Of a stretch of DNA of 39,177 nucleotides, positions 32,328-39,177 are shown in pieces. The DNA lies in assembly GCF_039534165.1 (NCBI RefSeq), contig NZ_BAAAUX010000021.1:1-39177 (forward strand). The letters are read 5' to 3'. Each line of letters opens with the position of its first letter. Position 1 is the stretch's first letter. The stretch is from Saccharopolyspora_D taberi (GTDB lineage Bacteria > Actinomycetota > Actinomycetes > Mycobacteriales > Pseudonocardiaceae). The notes below the pieces were generated by a model. That model was not told where the DNA came from and ran no database searches. It was given only the letters and a program-made list of their open reading frames with translations. Both the position numbers and the translations under genes were made by a program.

Positions 32328-32414
32328 AGTCGTGAACTCCCCCACTGGTAGTGGCTCGCGACTGAGCAGATTAGCGGCTCGACGTGACGAGAAGTCCCCG
32401 AAGAAGTGACAAAC

Positions 32415-32702
32415 TCAGCCGTCCAGTCCGGACAGCCCCTTCCACGCGCCCCGCGCCCCGCGGCGGGACGCCGAGCGCTGCCACCGGAACACCCCGTAGC
32501 CGGCCACGCCCAGCGCGCAGCCCACGAGGCTGGTCCAGAACTGGATGCTGCCGGGGGCGACGACCGCGAACGCGACAGCACCGCCGAGCCACAGCAGGGT
32601 GCCTGCGAGCACCACCGGGGTCGGCTCCGCGAGCCTGCGCGGCAGCCCGGGCACCGGCCGGTGCCCCGCGGTGGTGGGGGCGGATTCGCTGTCTTCTACC
32701 AC
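32415..32702 (-). CDS. DUF2530 membrane protein
   Basis: 95 residues with two transmembrane segments: VVLAGTLLWLGGAVAFAVVA and WTSLVGCALGVAGYGVFRW. A polar N-terminus and a basic tail (RSASRRGARGAW) suggest both ends lie in the cytosol. It matches the DUF2530 proteins next to MarR in mycobacteria (Rv0879c beside Rv0880). GTG 32702 has TAGCCT 7 nt upstream. Function unknown. Confidence 0.82.
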   Translation of the reverse strand: MVEDSESAPTTAGHRPVPGLPRRLAEPTPVVLAGTLLWLGGAVAFAVVAPGSIQFWTSLVGCALGVAGYGVFRWQRSASRRGARGAWKGLSGLDG

Positions 32703-32709
32703 GTCAGGC

Positions 32710-32715
32710 AGGCTA
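32710..32715 (-). promoter_or_regulatory. -10 hexamer TAGCCT for DUF2530
   Basis: Minus-strand TAGCCT ends 7 nt before GTG 32702, a leaderless layout in the 50-nt divergent gap with the permease gene. Confidence 0.5.
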
Positions 32716-32752
32716 CATCGGTACTTCGATGCAACGCCCGGGAAGCGCCCAG

Positions 32753-34213
32753 ATGAGCAACAGCACCAGACAGACCGCCCTCGACCGGTACTTCAAGATC
32801 ACCGAGCGGGGTTCCAGCATCGGGCGCGAGGTCCGCGGCGGGGTGGTCACCTTCGTGACCGTCGCCTACATCATCGTGCTCAACCCGCTGATCCTCGGCA
32901 GCTACTCGGCCGACGACGCCACCGCCAAGCGGGACGTGCTCGGCAACATTCTGCCGGTCCCGCAGGTCGCGGCGGTGACCGCGCTGGTCGCCGGCCTGAT
33001 GACGATCCTGTTCGGGCTGGTCGCGAACTACCCGTTCGCCATCGCCGCCGGGCTGGGCATCAACACGCTGCTCGCGGTGACCATCGCCCCGCAGATGACC
33101 TGGCCGGAGGCCATGGGCCTGGTCGTCATCGACGGCGTGATCATCCTGGTCCTGGTCGCGACCGGGTTCCGGACCGCGGTGTTCAACGCGGTTCCCGCTG
33201 AGCTCAAGGCGGCCATCGCGGTCGGGGTCGGGGTGTTCATCACCTTCGTCGGGCTGGTCGACGCCGGTTTCGTGCGGCGGCTGCCCGACGCCGCCAACAC
33301 CACGGTCCCGGTGGGCCTGGGCATCGACGGTTCGATCGCGTCCTGGCCGACGGCGGTGTTCGTGTTCGGGCTGGTGCTGACCTCGGTGCTGGTGGCGCGC
33401 AAGGTCCGCGGCGCGATCATGATCAGCGTCGCGGCCAGCACGGTGCTGTCGATCGTGATCGAGTCGATCGTCGCGGTCGGCCCGTCCAAGGGCGTCAACC
33501 CGCGGGGCTGGAACCTGGGCTACCCGTCGCTGCCCGAGCAGGTCGTGGGCCTGCCGGACCTGGCGCTGGTCGGCGACATCTCGTTCGGCGCGTGGACCCG
33601 GCTGCCCGCGCTGGCGGTGGCGATGCTGGTGTTCACGCTGGTCCTGGCGAACTTCTTCGACGCCATGGGCACCATGACCGGCCTGGGCAAGGAGGGCAAC
33701 CTCGCCGACTCGCAGGGCAACCTGCCCGGCATGGGCAGGGCGCTGGCCGTCGAGGGCGCCGGTGCGGTCGTCGGCGGGTTCGGGTCGGCCAGCTCGAACA
33801 CCGTGTTCGTGGAGTCGGCGTCGGGCATCGCCGAGGGCGCGCGGACCGGGCTGGCCAACGTGGTCACCGGCCTGCTGTTCCTGGCCGCGATGTTCTTCAC
33901 CCCGCTCTACCAGGTCATCCCGGTGGAGGCGGCGGCACCGGCGCTGGTGGTCGTCGGCGCGATGATGATGAGCCAGATCCGCCAGATCGACCTGTCGGAC
34001 TTCACGATCGCGCTGCCCGCGTTCCTGACGATCGTGATCATGCCGTTCACCTACTCGATCGCGAACGGCATCGGCGCCGGGTTCATCAGCTACGTGGTGA
34101 TGCAGGTGGCGACCGGCCGGATGCGCAAGGTGCACCCGCTGATGTGGGTCGTGGCGGCGGCGTTCGTGCTCTACTTCGTCGCCGGGCCCGTGGGCGATCT
34201 GTTCGGCGTGTGA
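32753..34213 (+). CDS. NCS2-family purine permease (AzgA/PbuG-like)
   Basis: 486 residues with about 12-14 membrane segments. Signatures of the adenine/guanine/hypoxanthine branch of NCS2: RYFKITERGSSIGREVRGGV at the N-terminus, VTFVTVAYIIVLNPLILG, PFAIAAGLGINTLLAVTI (the NCS2 motif region) and LANFFDAMGTMTGLGKEGNL (about 297-316), with the substrate-contact stretch GSASSNTVFVESASGIAEGA. It imports a purine base by proton symport. ATG 32753 is chosen over ATG 32729; GGGAAG lies about 8 nt upstream. Between its stop and marR are 98 nt containing the marR promoter. Confidence 0.9.
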   Translation: MSNSTRQTALDRYFKITERGSSIGREVRGGVVTFVTVAYIIVLNPLILGSYSADDATAKRDVLGNILPVPQVAAVTALVAGLMTILFGLVANYPFAIAAGLGINTLLAVTIAPQMTWPEAMGLVVIDGVIILVLVATGFRTAVFNAVPAELKAAIAVGVGVFITFVGLVDAGFVRRLPDAANTTVPVGLGIDGSIASWPTAVFVFGLVLTSVLVARKVRGAIMISVAASTVLSIVIESIVAVGPSKGVNPRGWNLGYPSLPEQVVGLPDLALVGDISFGAWTRLPALAVAMLVFTLVLANFFDAMGTMTGLGKEGNLADSQGNLPGMGRALAVEGAGAVVGGFGSASSNTVFVESASGIAEGARTGLANVVTGLLFLAAMFFTPLYQVIPVEAAAPALVVVGAMMMSQIRQIDLSDFTIALPAFLTIVIMPFTYSIANGIGAGFISYVVMQVATGRMRKVHPLMWVVAAAFVLYFVAGPVGDLFGV

Positions 34214-34291
34214 CCGCCGGTACACCGGACCGCTAGGCTCTTCCGGCAAGTCGTGACCGATCTGCACGATTTTCGTCCGATTTCGCCGATA

Positions 34292-34306
34292 TAGTTTGGT
34301 AGACTA
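34292..34306. promoter_or_regulatory. MarR-type operator over the -10 box
   Basis: A 15-bp imperfect dyad TAGTTTGGTAGACTA (arms TAGT/ACTA plus one further pair) includes the -10 TAGACT (34300-34305). GTG 34312 follows after 6 nt, so marR is probably leaderless and self-repressed. Confidence 0.5.
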
Positions 34307-34311
34307 ACGAC

Positions 34312-34746
34312 GTGTCCGATATTGCGGAGCGCGAACGCACCCTGGCCAGCAGGCTCCGGGTCGCCGTCGTTCGCCTGAACCGCCGGCTGCGCGCGCAGAG
34401 CACCGGCTCCGCCATCACGCTCACCCAGATGTCGGCACTGGCGTGCCTGAACAAGGTGGGCGCCATGACACCGGGCGCGCTCGCCGCCAAGGAGGGCGTG
34501 CAGCCGCCGTCGATGACGCGGGTGATCGCGAGCCTGGAGGAGGCCGGGCTGGTGGCCCGCCGGGCGCACCCGACCGATGGCAGGCAGGCCATCGTCGAGC
34601 TGACCGAGGCGGGCAAGGCCCGCATCGACGAGGAGGTCTCGGCGCGCGAGCGCTGGCTGGACCTCCAGCTCGCCGACCTCAGCAAGGAAGAGCGCGACAC
34701 GCTGTGCCGGGCCGCGGAGATCATCGATCGGCTGGCGAGTCGCTGA
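34312..34746 (+). CDS. MarR-family regulator (Rv0880-like)
   Basis: 144 residues with the MarR winged helix: LTQMSALACLNKVGAMTPGA (about 38-57) is helix 2 and the start of the recognition region, EGVQPPSMTRVIASLEEAGL contains the recognition helix, and RRAHPTDGRQAIVELTEAGK is the wing. It would bind DNA as a dimer, probably sensing a small phenolic or toxic compound. It likely represses itself (dyad over -10) and the MFS gene beginning just after its stop. GTG 34312 is 6 nt after TAGACT. Confidence 0.93.
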   Translation: MSDIAERERTLASRLRVAVVRLNRRLRAQSTGSAITLTQMSALACLNKVGAMTPGALAAKEGVQPPSMTRVIASLEEAGLVARRAHPTDGRQAIVELTEAGKARIDEEVSARERWLDLQLADLSKEERDTLCRAAEIIDRLASR

Positions 34747-34756
34747 CCCGGAGGAG

Positions 34757-36082
34757 TTGATCGCGCAGTTGCCCGAGAAGACTTCGAGTCGGCCGGGGGT
34801 GAGCCCCGGTATTCCGGGCAACCCATCGCGATTATCCGCGACGGGGGGCGGGATGTTCCGCTCCCTGCGGGAGCGCAACTACCGCTACTACGCCTCCGGT
34901 CAGATCGTCTCGCTGACCGGGACCTGGATGCAGCGGGCCGCGCAGGACTGGCTCGTGCTGGAGCTCTCCGGCGGCAGCGCCGCGGCGCTGGGCATCGCGG
35001 TGGCGCTGCAGTTCATGCCGACGCTGCTGCTCACGCTCTGGGCGGGCGTGGTCGCCGACCGGTTCGACAAGCGCAAGCTGCTGATCGGGCTGCAGAGCGC
35101 GCTCGGGGCGTGCGGGCTCGTGCTGGGCGTGCTCGACGTCACCGGCGTCGTGCAGCTCTGGCACGTCTACGCGCTGTGCCTGGTCCTGGGCTGCTTCGCG
35201 TCCGTCGACGCGCCGGTGCGGCAGTCCTTCGTCTCCGAGATGGTCGGACCGGACGTGCTGACCAACGCGGTCGCGCTCAACTCCATGACCTTCAACCTGG
35301 CCCGGATCGTCGGGCCCGCGCTGGCCGGGCTGCTGATCACCGGGATCGGCACCGGCTGGGTCTTCCTGCTCAACGGCCTGAGCTCGGCGGCGGTGGTGCT
35401 CGGGCTGGTGCTGATGGACGTGACCCGGCTGCACCGCGCCAAACGCGCGCCGAAGTCGCCGGGGCAGCTCCGCGAGGGCCTTCGCTACGTGCGAAAACGC
35501 CCCGAACTGGTCACCGTGCTGATGCTGATGATGTGCCTGAGCACGTTCGGCATGAACTTCGAGAACACCTTCGCCGTGCTGGCGCGCAACACCTTCCACC
35601 GCGAGGCCGACGGGTACGGCTTCCTGATCACGATGCTCGCGGTCGGCACGCTCGCCGGTGCCGCGCTCGCGGCCCTGCGCAGCGGCCGGGGGCGCAAGCC
35701 GCGCATGCGGGTGCTGCTGATCGGCGCGGCGGCGTTCGGGGTGCTGGAGGCGGTCGCGTCCCTGATGCCGTCCTACTGGCTGCTCGCGGTGTCGCTGATC
35801 CCGGTCGGCGTGACGGCGATGACCTTCACCACGACCGCGAACGCCACCGTGCAGCTCGGCGCGGACCAGAGCATGCGGGGCCGGGTGATGGGCCTGTACA
35901 TGCTGGTGTTCCTCGGCGGCAAACCGCTGGGCGGCCTGGCGTCGGGCTGGCTCGCGGAGGTGCTGGGGCCGCGCTCGCCGCTGCTCGTCGGCGGGCTGTT
36001 GTCGCTGGTCGCGACGCTGGTCGGGGCGGCGGTGCTACTCCGTCGGAGGAACGGGGTTGCTCACGATGGCAGGTTAGGCTAA
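34757..36082 (+). CDS. MFS transporter (EntS/MFS_3-like)
   Basis: Up to 441 residues with about 12 membrane helices. MFS signatures: YYASGQIVSLTGTWMQRAAQ (helix 1), WAGVVADRFDKRKLLIGLQS (motif A, after helix 2) and SVDAPVRQSFVSEMVGPDVL. The family includes exporters such as EntS, but the substrate is unknown. The start is unclear. TTG 34757 touches the GGAGGAG element and would have no spacing; TTG 34769 (12 nt) and ATG 34853 (MFRSLRERNYRYY, where family homology begins) are alternatives. It sits 10 nt after marR, probably one operon. The last codons and the TAA stop lie inside an IdeR box. Confidence 0.88.
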   Translation: MIAQLPEKTSSRPGVSPGIPGNPSRLSATGGGMFRSLRERNYRYYASGQIVSLTGTWMQRAAQDWLVLELSGGSAAALGIAVALQFMPTLLLTLWAGVVADRFDKRKLLIGLQSALGACGLVLGVLDVTGVVQLWHVYALCLVLGCFASVDAPVRQSFVSEMVGPDVLTNAVALNSMTFNLARIVGPALAGLLITGIGTGWVFLLNGLSSAAVVLGLVLMDVTRLHRAKRAPKSPGQLREGLRYVRKRPELVTVLMLMMCLSTFGMNFENTFAVLARNTFHREADGYGFLITMLAVGTLAGAALAALRSGRGRKPRMRVLLIGAAAFGVLEAVASLMPSYWLLAVSLIPVGVTAMTFTTTANATVQLGADQSMRGRVMGLYMLVFLGGKPLGGLASGWLAEVLGPRSPLLVGGLLSLVATLVGAAVLLRRRNGVAHDGRLG

Positions 36083-36085
36083 CCT
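36057..36085 (+). promoter_or_regulatory. Promoter TTGCTC-N17-TAACCT over the iron box
   Basis: -35 TTGCTC (36057-36062), a 17-nt spacer and -10 TAACCT (36080-36085) predict a start near 36092. The iron box covers the spacer end and the -10. Confidence 0.6.
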
Positions 36086-36087
36086 AA
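36069..36087. promoter_or_regulatory. IdeR/DtxR iron box
   Basis: GCAGGTTAGGCTAACCTAA matches 17 of 19 positions of the mycobacterial IdeR consensus (TTAGGTTAGSCTAACCTAA), differing only in the first two bases. It spans the end of the MFS gene, including its TAA stop. Iron-loaded IdeR/DmdR would be expected to occlude the promoter. Confidence 0.88.
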
Positions 36088-36091
36088 TACA

Positions 36092-36170
36092 CGTCCGCTT
36101 CGTGGTGGGAGCGGCAGTCAGTTCGGGAACAGTTCGGGCCCCGGCTCCTTCGGGAGTCGGGGCCCGGGCG
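36092..36170 (+). ncRNA. Candidate iron-regulated small RNA (possible MrsI analogue)
   Basis: From the predicted start near 36092, an RNA of about 75-80 nt would contain a small hairpin (CCGCT 36095-36099 with AGCGG 36110-36114, loop TCGTGGTGGG), two copies of CAGTTCGGG-like sequence, and a strong terminator hairpin at 36136-36165. In M. tuberculosis, the IdeR-controlled small RNA MrsI (ncRv11846) lies beside blaI (Rv1846c), as I recall. Here the box, promoter and terminator precede blaI. Orientation relative to blaI may differ from M. tuberculosis, and I cannot check sequence conservation. Confidence 0.5.
36136..36165 (+). terminator. Terminator between the iron box and blaI
   Basis: 13-bp stem GGGCCCCGGCTCC / GGAGTCGGGGCCC with one G-T pair and a TTCG loop, followed by GGGCGCTTTCC. 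It would end both the MFS transcript and the candidate small RNA. Confidence 0.8.
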
Positions 36171-36187
36171 CTTTCCGGGGCGGTCCC

Positions 36188-36193
36188 TAGACT
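36188..36193 (+). promoter_or_regulatory. -10 hexamer TAGACT for blaI
   Basis: TAGACT ends 7 nt before ATG 36201; no ribosome binding site is present, so the blaI transcript is probably leaderless. Confidence 0.5.
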
Positions 36194-36200
36194 GCGGGTC

Positions 36201-36548
36201 ATGCTCGGACTGGGTGAGCTGGAGCTGAAGGTGATGGACGTCCTGTGGACGTCCGGCGAGCCGATGCGGGTGCGCGACGTGCTGGAGCGCTTGGGAGGCG
36301 AGCGCGCCTACACCACGGTCATGACCGTTCTGGACCACCTGCACGGCAAGGGCTGGGTGAGCCGCGAGATGAGCGGTCGCGCCTACAGCTACCGGCCGGT
36401 CCGCTCCCGGGAGGAAGCGGGCGCGAGCCTGCTGCGGGAGGTCCTGGACTCCTCCGGGGACGCCGAGTCCGTGCTGCTGCACTTCGCCCGGTCGGTGTCG
36501 GACCGCGAGTCCGAGCTGCTCCGCCGCGCCCTGGAGCGGGACTCGTGA
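36201..36548 (+). CDS. blaI: BlaI/MecI-family repressor
   Basis: 115 residues, slightly shorter than the usual 120-140. It has the BlaI winged helix: LGELELKVMDVLWTSGEPMR (helix 1-2), AYTTVMTVLDHLHGKGWVSR (recognition helix, the family's most conserved part) and AYSYRPVRSREEA (wing and dimer region). It represses target genes until a membrane-protease signal inactivates it. The partner protease overlaps downstream (GTGA at 36545-36548), the blaI-M56 order seen in M. tuberculosis Rv1846c-Rv1845c. A BlaI-like dyad lies before the thiol-redox genes at 37485. Confidence 0.93.
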   Translation: MLGLGELELKVMDVLWTSGEPMRVRDVLERLGGERAYTTVMTVLDHLHGKGWVSREMSGRAYSYRPVRSREEAGASLLREVLDSSGDAESVLLHFARSVSDRESELLRRALERDS

Positions 36549-37480
36549 CGCTGGCCATCGGGCTGCTCGCGGGTGCTGTGCTGATCGCCCTGTCCGGGCC
36601 GCTCTACCTGCGCGCGACGCTCAGCCCACGCGTCCGCCCGGGCGTCGCGCTGACCGTCTGGATCGCCTCCGCCGTCGTGGTGCTCGCCGGGGCGAGCACC
36701 GGAGCGGCGCTGCTGCTGGTGCCGCACACCGGCGCCGACCACCTGATCGGGATGGCGAACAGCTGCGTCAACGTGGTCCGGGCCGGGGGAGATCCGGTGT
36801 GGGAGCACGTCGCGCGGATCGTCTCGGCGACGGCGGTTTTCGCTGCGGTGGCGCGCGTTCTGTTCGTCGCGGTGAAGGTGTCCCGCGACGACGCGGGCCG
36901 TCGGCGCCGCCATCTCCAGGCGCTGCGCGTGCTGTCCCGCGTGGAGCCGGGGTCGCCGGTGCTGTGGCTGGAGCAGGACGTTCCGGTCGCGTACAGCGTG
37001 GGCGGCAGGCGCGGCGCGGTTGTCGCGACGACCGGGGTCTCGCGGTTGGGGAGCGCCGAGCGGGAAGCGATCCTCGCGCATGAGCGCGCACATCTGTCCG
37101 GGCGCCACCACGTTCTCGTGCTGATGGCCGAGGTGCTGGGGCGGGCGCTGCCGTTCGTCCCGCTGTTCCGCGCCGCGCCGCCGGTGGTGCGCGTGCTGGT
37201 CGAGCTGGCCGCGGACGCGGCGGCGGCGAGCCGGTGCGGGCACGGCTCGGTGCGCTCGGCGTTGCGGGCGGTCCGCGCTGCCGGGGTGCCGCAGGGCTCG
37301 CTGGCGATGTCCCGGGAGTCGGTCGAGCTGCGGCTGCACTGGCTGCGGGCCGCGCCCGGTGGTCGGCGGCGCGCCGGGTACTTCGGGGCGGTGTTCGCCG
37401 CGGTGTCGCCCGCGGTGGTCGCGATCGGCGTCGTCGCGGGTCTGGTGCTGCTGTACTGCCTGTCCACCGGCTCGCTCTGA
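36545..37480 (+). CDS. M56-family membrane metallopeptidase (BlaR1-like, without sensor domain)
   Basis: 311 residues. Membrane helices at about 2-20, 35-60 and 92-115, and near the C-terminus (AVVAIGVVAGLVLLYCL). The zinc motif HERAH lies near residue 180 in REAILAHERAHLSGRHH. There is no C-terminal penicillin-sensor domain as in staphylococcal BlaR1, so the signal is unknown. It may cleave BlaI, by analogy. GTG 36545 overlaps the blaI stop by 4 nt, so the two are co-translated. Confidence 0.9.
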   Translation: MTLAIGLLAGAVLIALSGPLYLRATLSPRVRPGVALTVWIASAVVVLAGASTGAALLLVPHTGADHLIGMANSCVNVVRAGGDPVWEHVARIVSATAVFAAVARVLFVAVKVSRDDAGRRRRHLQALRVLSRVEPGSPVLWLEQDVPVAYSVGGRRGAVVATTGVSRLGSAEREAILAHERAHLSGRHHVLVLMAEVLGRALPFVPLFRAAPPVVRVLVELAADAAAASRCGHGSVRSALRAVRAAGVPQGSLAMSRESVELRLHWLRAAPGGRRRAGYFGAVFAAVSPAVVAIGVVAGLVLLYCLSTGSL

Positions 37481-37484
37481 CTGT

Positions 37485-37503
37485 CTACTATCCTCCGTAG
37501 TAG
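37485..37503. promoter_or_regulatory. BlaI-like operator CTACTA-N7-TAGTAG
   Basis: Perfect 6-bp arms with a 7-nt centre (TCCTCCG), located 21 nt before GTG 37525. TACTAT within it (37486-37491) fits a -10 box. TACTA/TAGTA arms recall BlaI operators of actinobacteria, although I cannot compare with a matrix. Confidence 0.5.
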
Positions 37504-37524
37504 TAGTCGAGCGGAGGTCGAACG

Positions 37525-38208
37525 GTGCGCAACAACGGGAAGGTTCGTCGGCTCAACGTGTTGGCGGGGGTGCTCGCCGCGGCTGTGGTGTTCCTGCTCG
37601 GATACGTGCTGGCCACGCAGAACCAGCCGCAGGCCGCGCCGCCACCGCCGCAGCCGGAGAGCCCGCTGGACAAGCTCGCCCGGCGCGATCCCGGCGACCC
37701 GGTCGCGAAGGGGCGGCCGGACGCCCCGGTGGTGCTGGTCAACTACTCCGACTTCCGCTGCCCCTTCTGCGCGAAGTTCGGCCGCGACATCGAGCCGGAG
37801 CTGCTCCGGCGCTTCGGCGACGACCTGCGCGTCGAGTGGCGCGACTTCCCGATCTTCGGCCAGGAGTCGCTGGACGCGGCCATGGCCGGGCGCGCCGCCG
37901 CCGCGCAGGGCCGGTTCTGGGAGTTCCACGACACCGCGTTCGCGCAGGCGCCGCCCAGCGGCCACCCGCCGATGCCGCGCGAGCGGCTGGTCGAGCTCGC
38001 CCGGCAGGCCGGGGTGCCCGACCTCGCGCGGTTCGAGGCGGAGCTGGACGATCCCGCCGCGTTCGCCGCGATCCAGGCCGACGCGATGGAGGGCTCCGAG
38101 CTCGGGGTGTCGAGCACGCCCACGTTCGTGATCAACGGTGAGCCGGTGCTCGGCGCGCAACCGATCGAGCACTTCGTCGACGTGATCGAGCGGGCCCGGC
38201 GGCGATGA
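37525..38208 (+). CDS. DsbA-like thiol-disulfide oxidoreductase, membrane-anchored
   Basis: 227 residues. One N-terminal membrane segment (VLAGVLAAAVVFLLGYVLA, about 12-30) anchors a periplasmic domain after a Pro-rich linker (PPPPQPESP). The thioredoxin fold has CPFC at Cys79-Cys82 in NYSDFRCPFCAKFG and cis-Pro in SSTPTFVINGEPV. It would make or reshuffle disulfides in exported proteins. GTG 37525 has GGAGG at 37512-37516 with 8 nt spacing. It overlaps ccdA by 4 nt (ATGA). Confidence 0.93.
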   Translation: MRNNGKVRRLNVLAGVLAAAVVFLLGYVLATQNQPQAAPPPPQPESPLDKLARRDPGDPVAKGRPDAPVVLVNYSDFRCPFCAKFGRDIEPELLRRFGDDLRVEWRDFPIFGQESLDAAMAGRAAAAQGRFWEFHDTAFAQAPPSGHPPMPRERLVELARQAGVPDLARFEAELDDPAAFAAIQADAMEGSELGVSSTPTFVINGEPVLGAQPIEHFVDVIERARRR

Positions 38209-39029
38209 CGCAGATCGGCGTCCTGGGTGCGTTCCTGGGCGGGCTGCTCTCGCTGCTGAGCCCGTGCTCGGCGCTGCTGCTCCCGTCGTTCTTCGCGTAC
38301 GCCTTCGACGGTCTCGGCAGGTTGCTCGCCAGGAGCACCGTGTTCTACCTGGGCCTTTGCGTGACGCTGGTGCCGCTGGGCGCGGCGGCCGGGCTGTTCG
38401 GCGCGCTGCTGACCACCTACCGCGACACCGTCACGCTCGTCGGCGGGCTGGTGCTGATCGGGTTCGGCCTGCTCCAGATCTCCGGGCGCGGCTTCGGGAT
38501 CAGCGCGGCGCAGCAGCTCACCGGGCGCATCCGGATCTCCTCGAACCTCTCGGTGTTCGCGCTCGGCGCGGTCTACGGGCTGGCGGGGTTCTGCGCGGGG
38601 CCGCTGCTGGGCGGCGTGCTCACCGTGTCGGCGGCAGGCGGTTCCCCGGTCTACGGCGCGGTGCTGCTGGCGGTTTTCGCGCTGGGGATGGCCTTTCCGC
38701 TGTTCGTGCTGGCGCTGCTGTGGGAGCGGTTCGACATCCGGAACCGGAAGTGGTTGCGGGGGAAGGAGATCTCCCTCGGCCGGTTCCGCGTGCACACCAC
38801 GAACCTGTTGTCCGGTCTGGTCTTCATCGGCATCGGGCTGCTGTTCGTGCTCACCGAGGGAACCGCGAACCTCGGCGGACTGACCGATGTGGACAGCCAG
38901 TACGCATTGCAGGTCGGAATCGGCCGCGTCATCGCGGGCGTCACCGATGCGACTGTGCTGCTGATGGTGGCGGTCGTCGCGCTGGTCTTCGTGCTCTGGC
39001 GGATCCGCCGGGCGAAACGGGAGTCCTGA
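38205..39029 (+). CDS. CcdA-family thiol-disulfide transmembrane reductase
   Basis: 274 residues with six hydrophobic core helices plus one or two C-terminal ones. Two conserved cysteines lie in helix regions as expected for CcdA: LLSPCSALLLPSFFAYAFDG (N-terminal) and GLAGFCAGPLLGGVL (central). It carries electrons from cytosolic thioredoxin across the membrane, probably to the DsbA-like protein encoded before it, since the two genes overlap (ATGA). The C-terminus (about 195-274) adds a helical domain beyond the CcdA core. A strong terminator follows. Confidence 0.93.
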   Translation: MTQIGVLGAFLGGLLSLLSPCSALLLPSFFAYAFDGLGRLLARSTVFYLGLCVTLVPLGAAAGLFGALLTTYRDTVTLVGGLVLIGFGLLQISGRGFGISAAQQLTGRIRISSNLSVFALGAVYGLAGFCAGPLLGGVLTVSAAGGSPVYGAVLLAVFALGMAFPLFVLALLWERFDIRNRKWLRGKEISLGRFRVHTTNLLSGLVFIGIGLLFVLTEGTANLGGLTDVDSQYALQVGIGRVIAGVTDATVLLMVAVVALVFVLWRIRRAKRES

Positions 39030-39035
39030 AAAGCA

Positions 39036-39073
39036 CTTCGGGGCCCTCCAAGCGGGAAAAGAGGGCCCCGAAG
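39036..39073. terminator. Bidirectional terminator after ccdA
   Basis: Perfect 13-bp stem CTTCGGGGCCCTC / GAGGGCCCCGAAG, loop of 12 nt rich in A. It separates ccdA from a convergent gene at the edge. Confidence 0.8.
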
Positions 39074-39121
39074 CGTTCGGCAGCTCGGCTTGTCGGAGCA
39101 TTCACTGCCGAAACCCAGAGG

Positions 39122-39177
39122 TCAGGGGAGCAGGAGGCCGTTCTTGCCCGCGCGGGCGTCGGCGAAGCGCTTGGCGA
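39122..39177 (-). CDS. C-terminal end of an unknown protein, truncated by window edge
   Basis: On the minus strand the last 17 codons read AKRFADARAGKNGLLLP and then TGA (stop at 39122-39124). Codon composition and the convergent terminator support a real gene 3' end. Too little is present to assign a family. Confidence 0.45.
   Translation of the reverse strand, partial: AKRFADARAGKNGLLLP

Noticed and set aside
32696..34267. Minus-strand ORF of 523 codons rich in His/Asp/Arg
   Set aside because: Shadow of the NCS2 permease gene.
36069..36087. Iron box controlling the MFS exporter
   Set aside because: The box lies at the 3' end of that gene, downstream of its promoter, so it cannot be its operator.

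Overview
The window is GC-rich actinobacterial DNA. Gene content and order recall the Mycobacterium tuberculosis block Rv0862c-Rv0880: XPB-type helicase-associated protein, moaC, mog/moaE, rpfA, moaD, moaA, cspB, DUF2771, MFS, DUF3027, DUF2530 and MarR. The EspG/DUF3558/PPE-like genes and the GTG/TTG starts point to Pseudonocardiales, probably a Saccharopolyspora-like organism (inference from recognised families only, no search was run).

Layout. 1-2311: a truncated helicase-associated gene (-) and a 61-residue protein (+). 2648-12656: an ACT-domain malic enzyme, then molybdenum cofactor genes (moaC, a mog-moaE fusion, moaD-moaA) surrounding an rpfA-type resuscitation factor that has a c-di-AMP (ydaO) riboswitch and a CRP-type site. 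An HTH-TOBE regulator with modABC follows, and a 36-bp minisatellite containing an assembly gap separates modA from modB. 12653-18438: two HAD hydrolases, a 99-residue protein, YccF, PhzF, an acyl-CoA synthetase, a small membrane protein and CspB. 18654-26728: a Tat-exported glycosidase-like protein, a DUF2771 lipoprotein, MFS, glutaminyl cyclotransferase, DUF3027 and a 990-residue sacsin-like ATPase. 26755-32327 (-): an ESX-associated island (EspG, DUF3558, PPE-like, WxG-like, YbaB, lipoproteins) with no secretion ATPase or channel gene in the window. 32415-39177: DUF2530, NCS2 permease, MarR-MFS, an IdeR iron box with a candidate small RNA, BlaI-M56 peptidase, and a DsbA-like/CcdA pair.

How it fits together. 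moaA makes the cyclic precursor with MoaC. MoaD and the MoaE domain convert it to molybdopterin, and the Mog domain adenylylates it. ModABC imports molybdate, probably under the TOBE regulator. Many genes look leaderless: a TANNNT hexamer lies 6-8 nt before an ATG or GTG. The most interesting parts are (a) the IdeR box, promoter and terminator directly upstream of blaI, which look like an iron-regulated small RNA; (b) the modA/modB minisatellite and two related intergenic repeats; (c) the orphan ESX-like island; and (d) a BlaI-like dyad in front of the thiol-redox pair.
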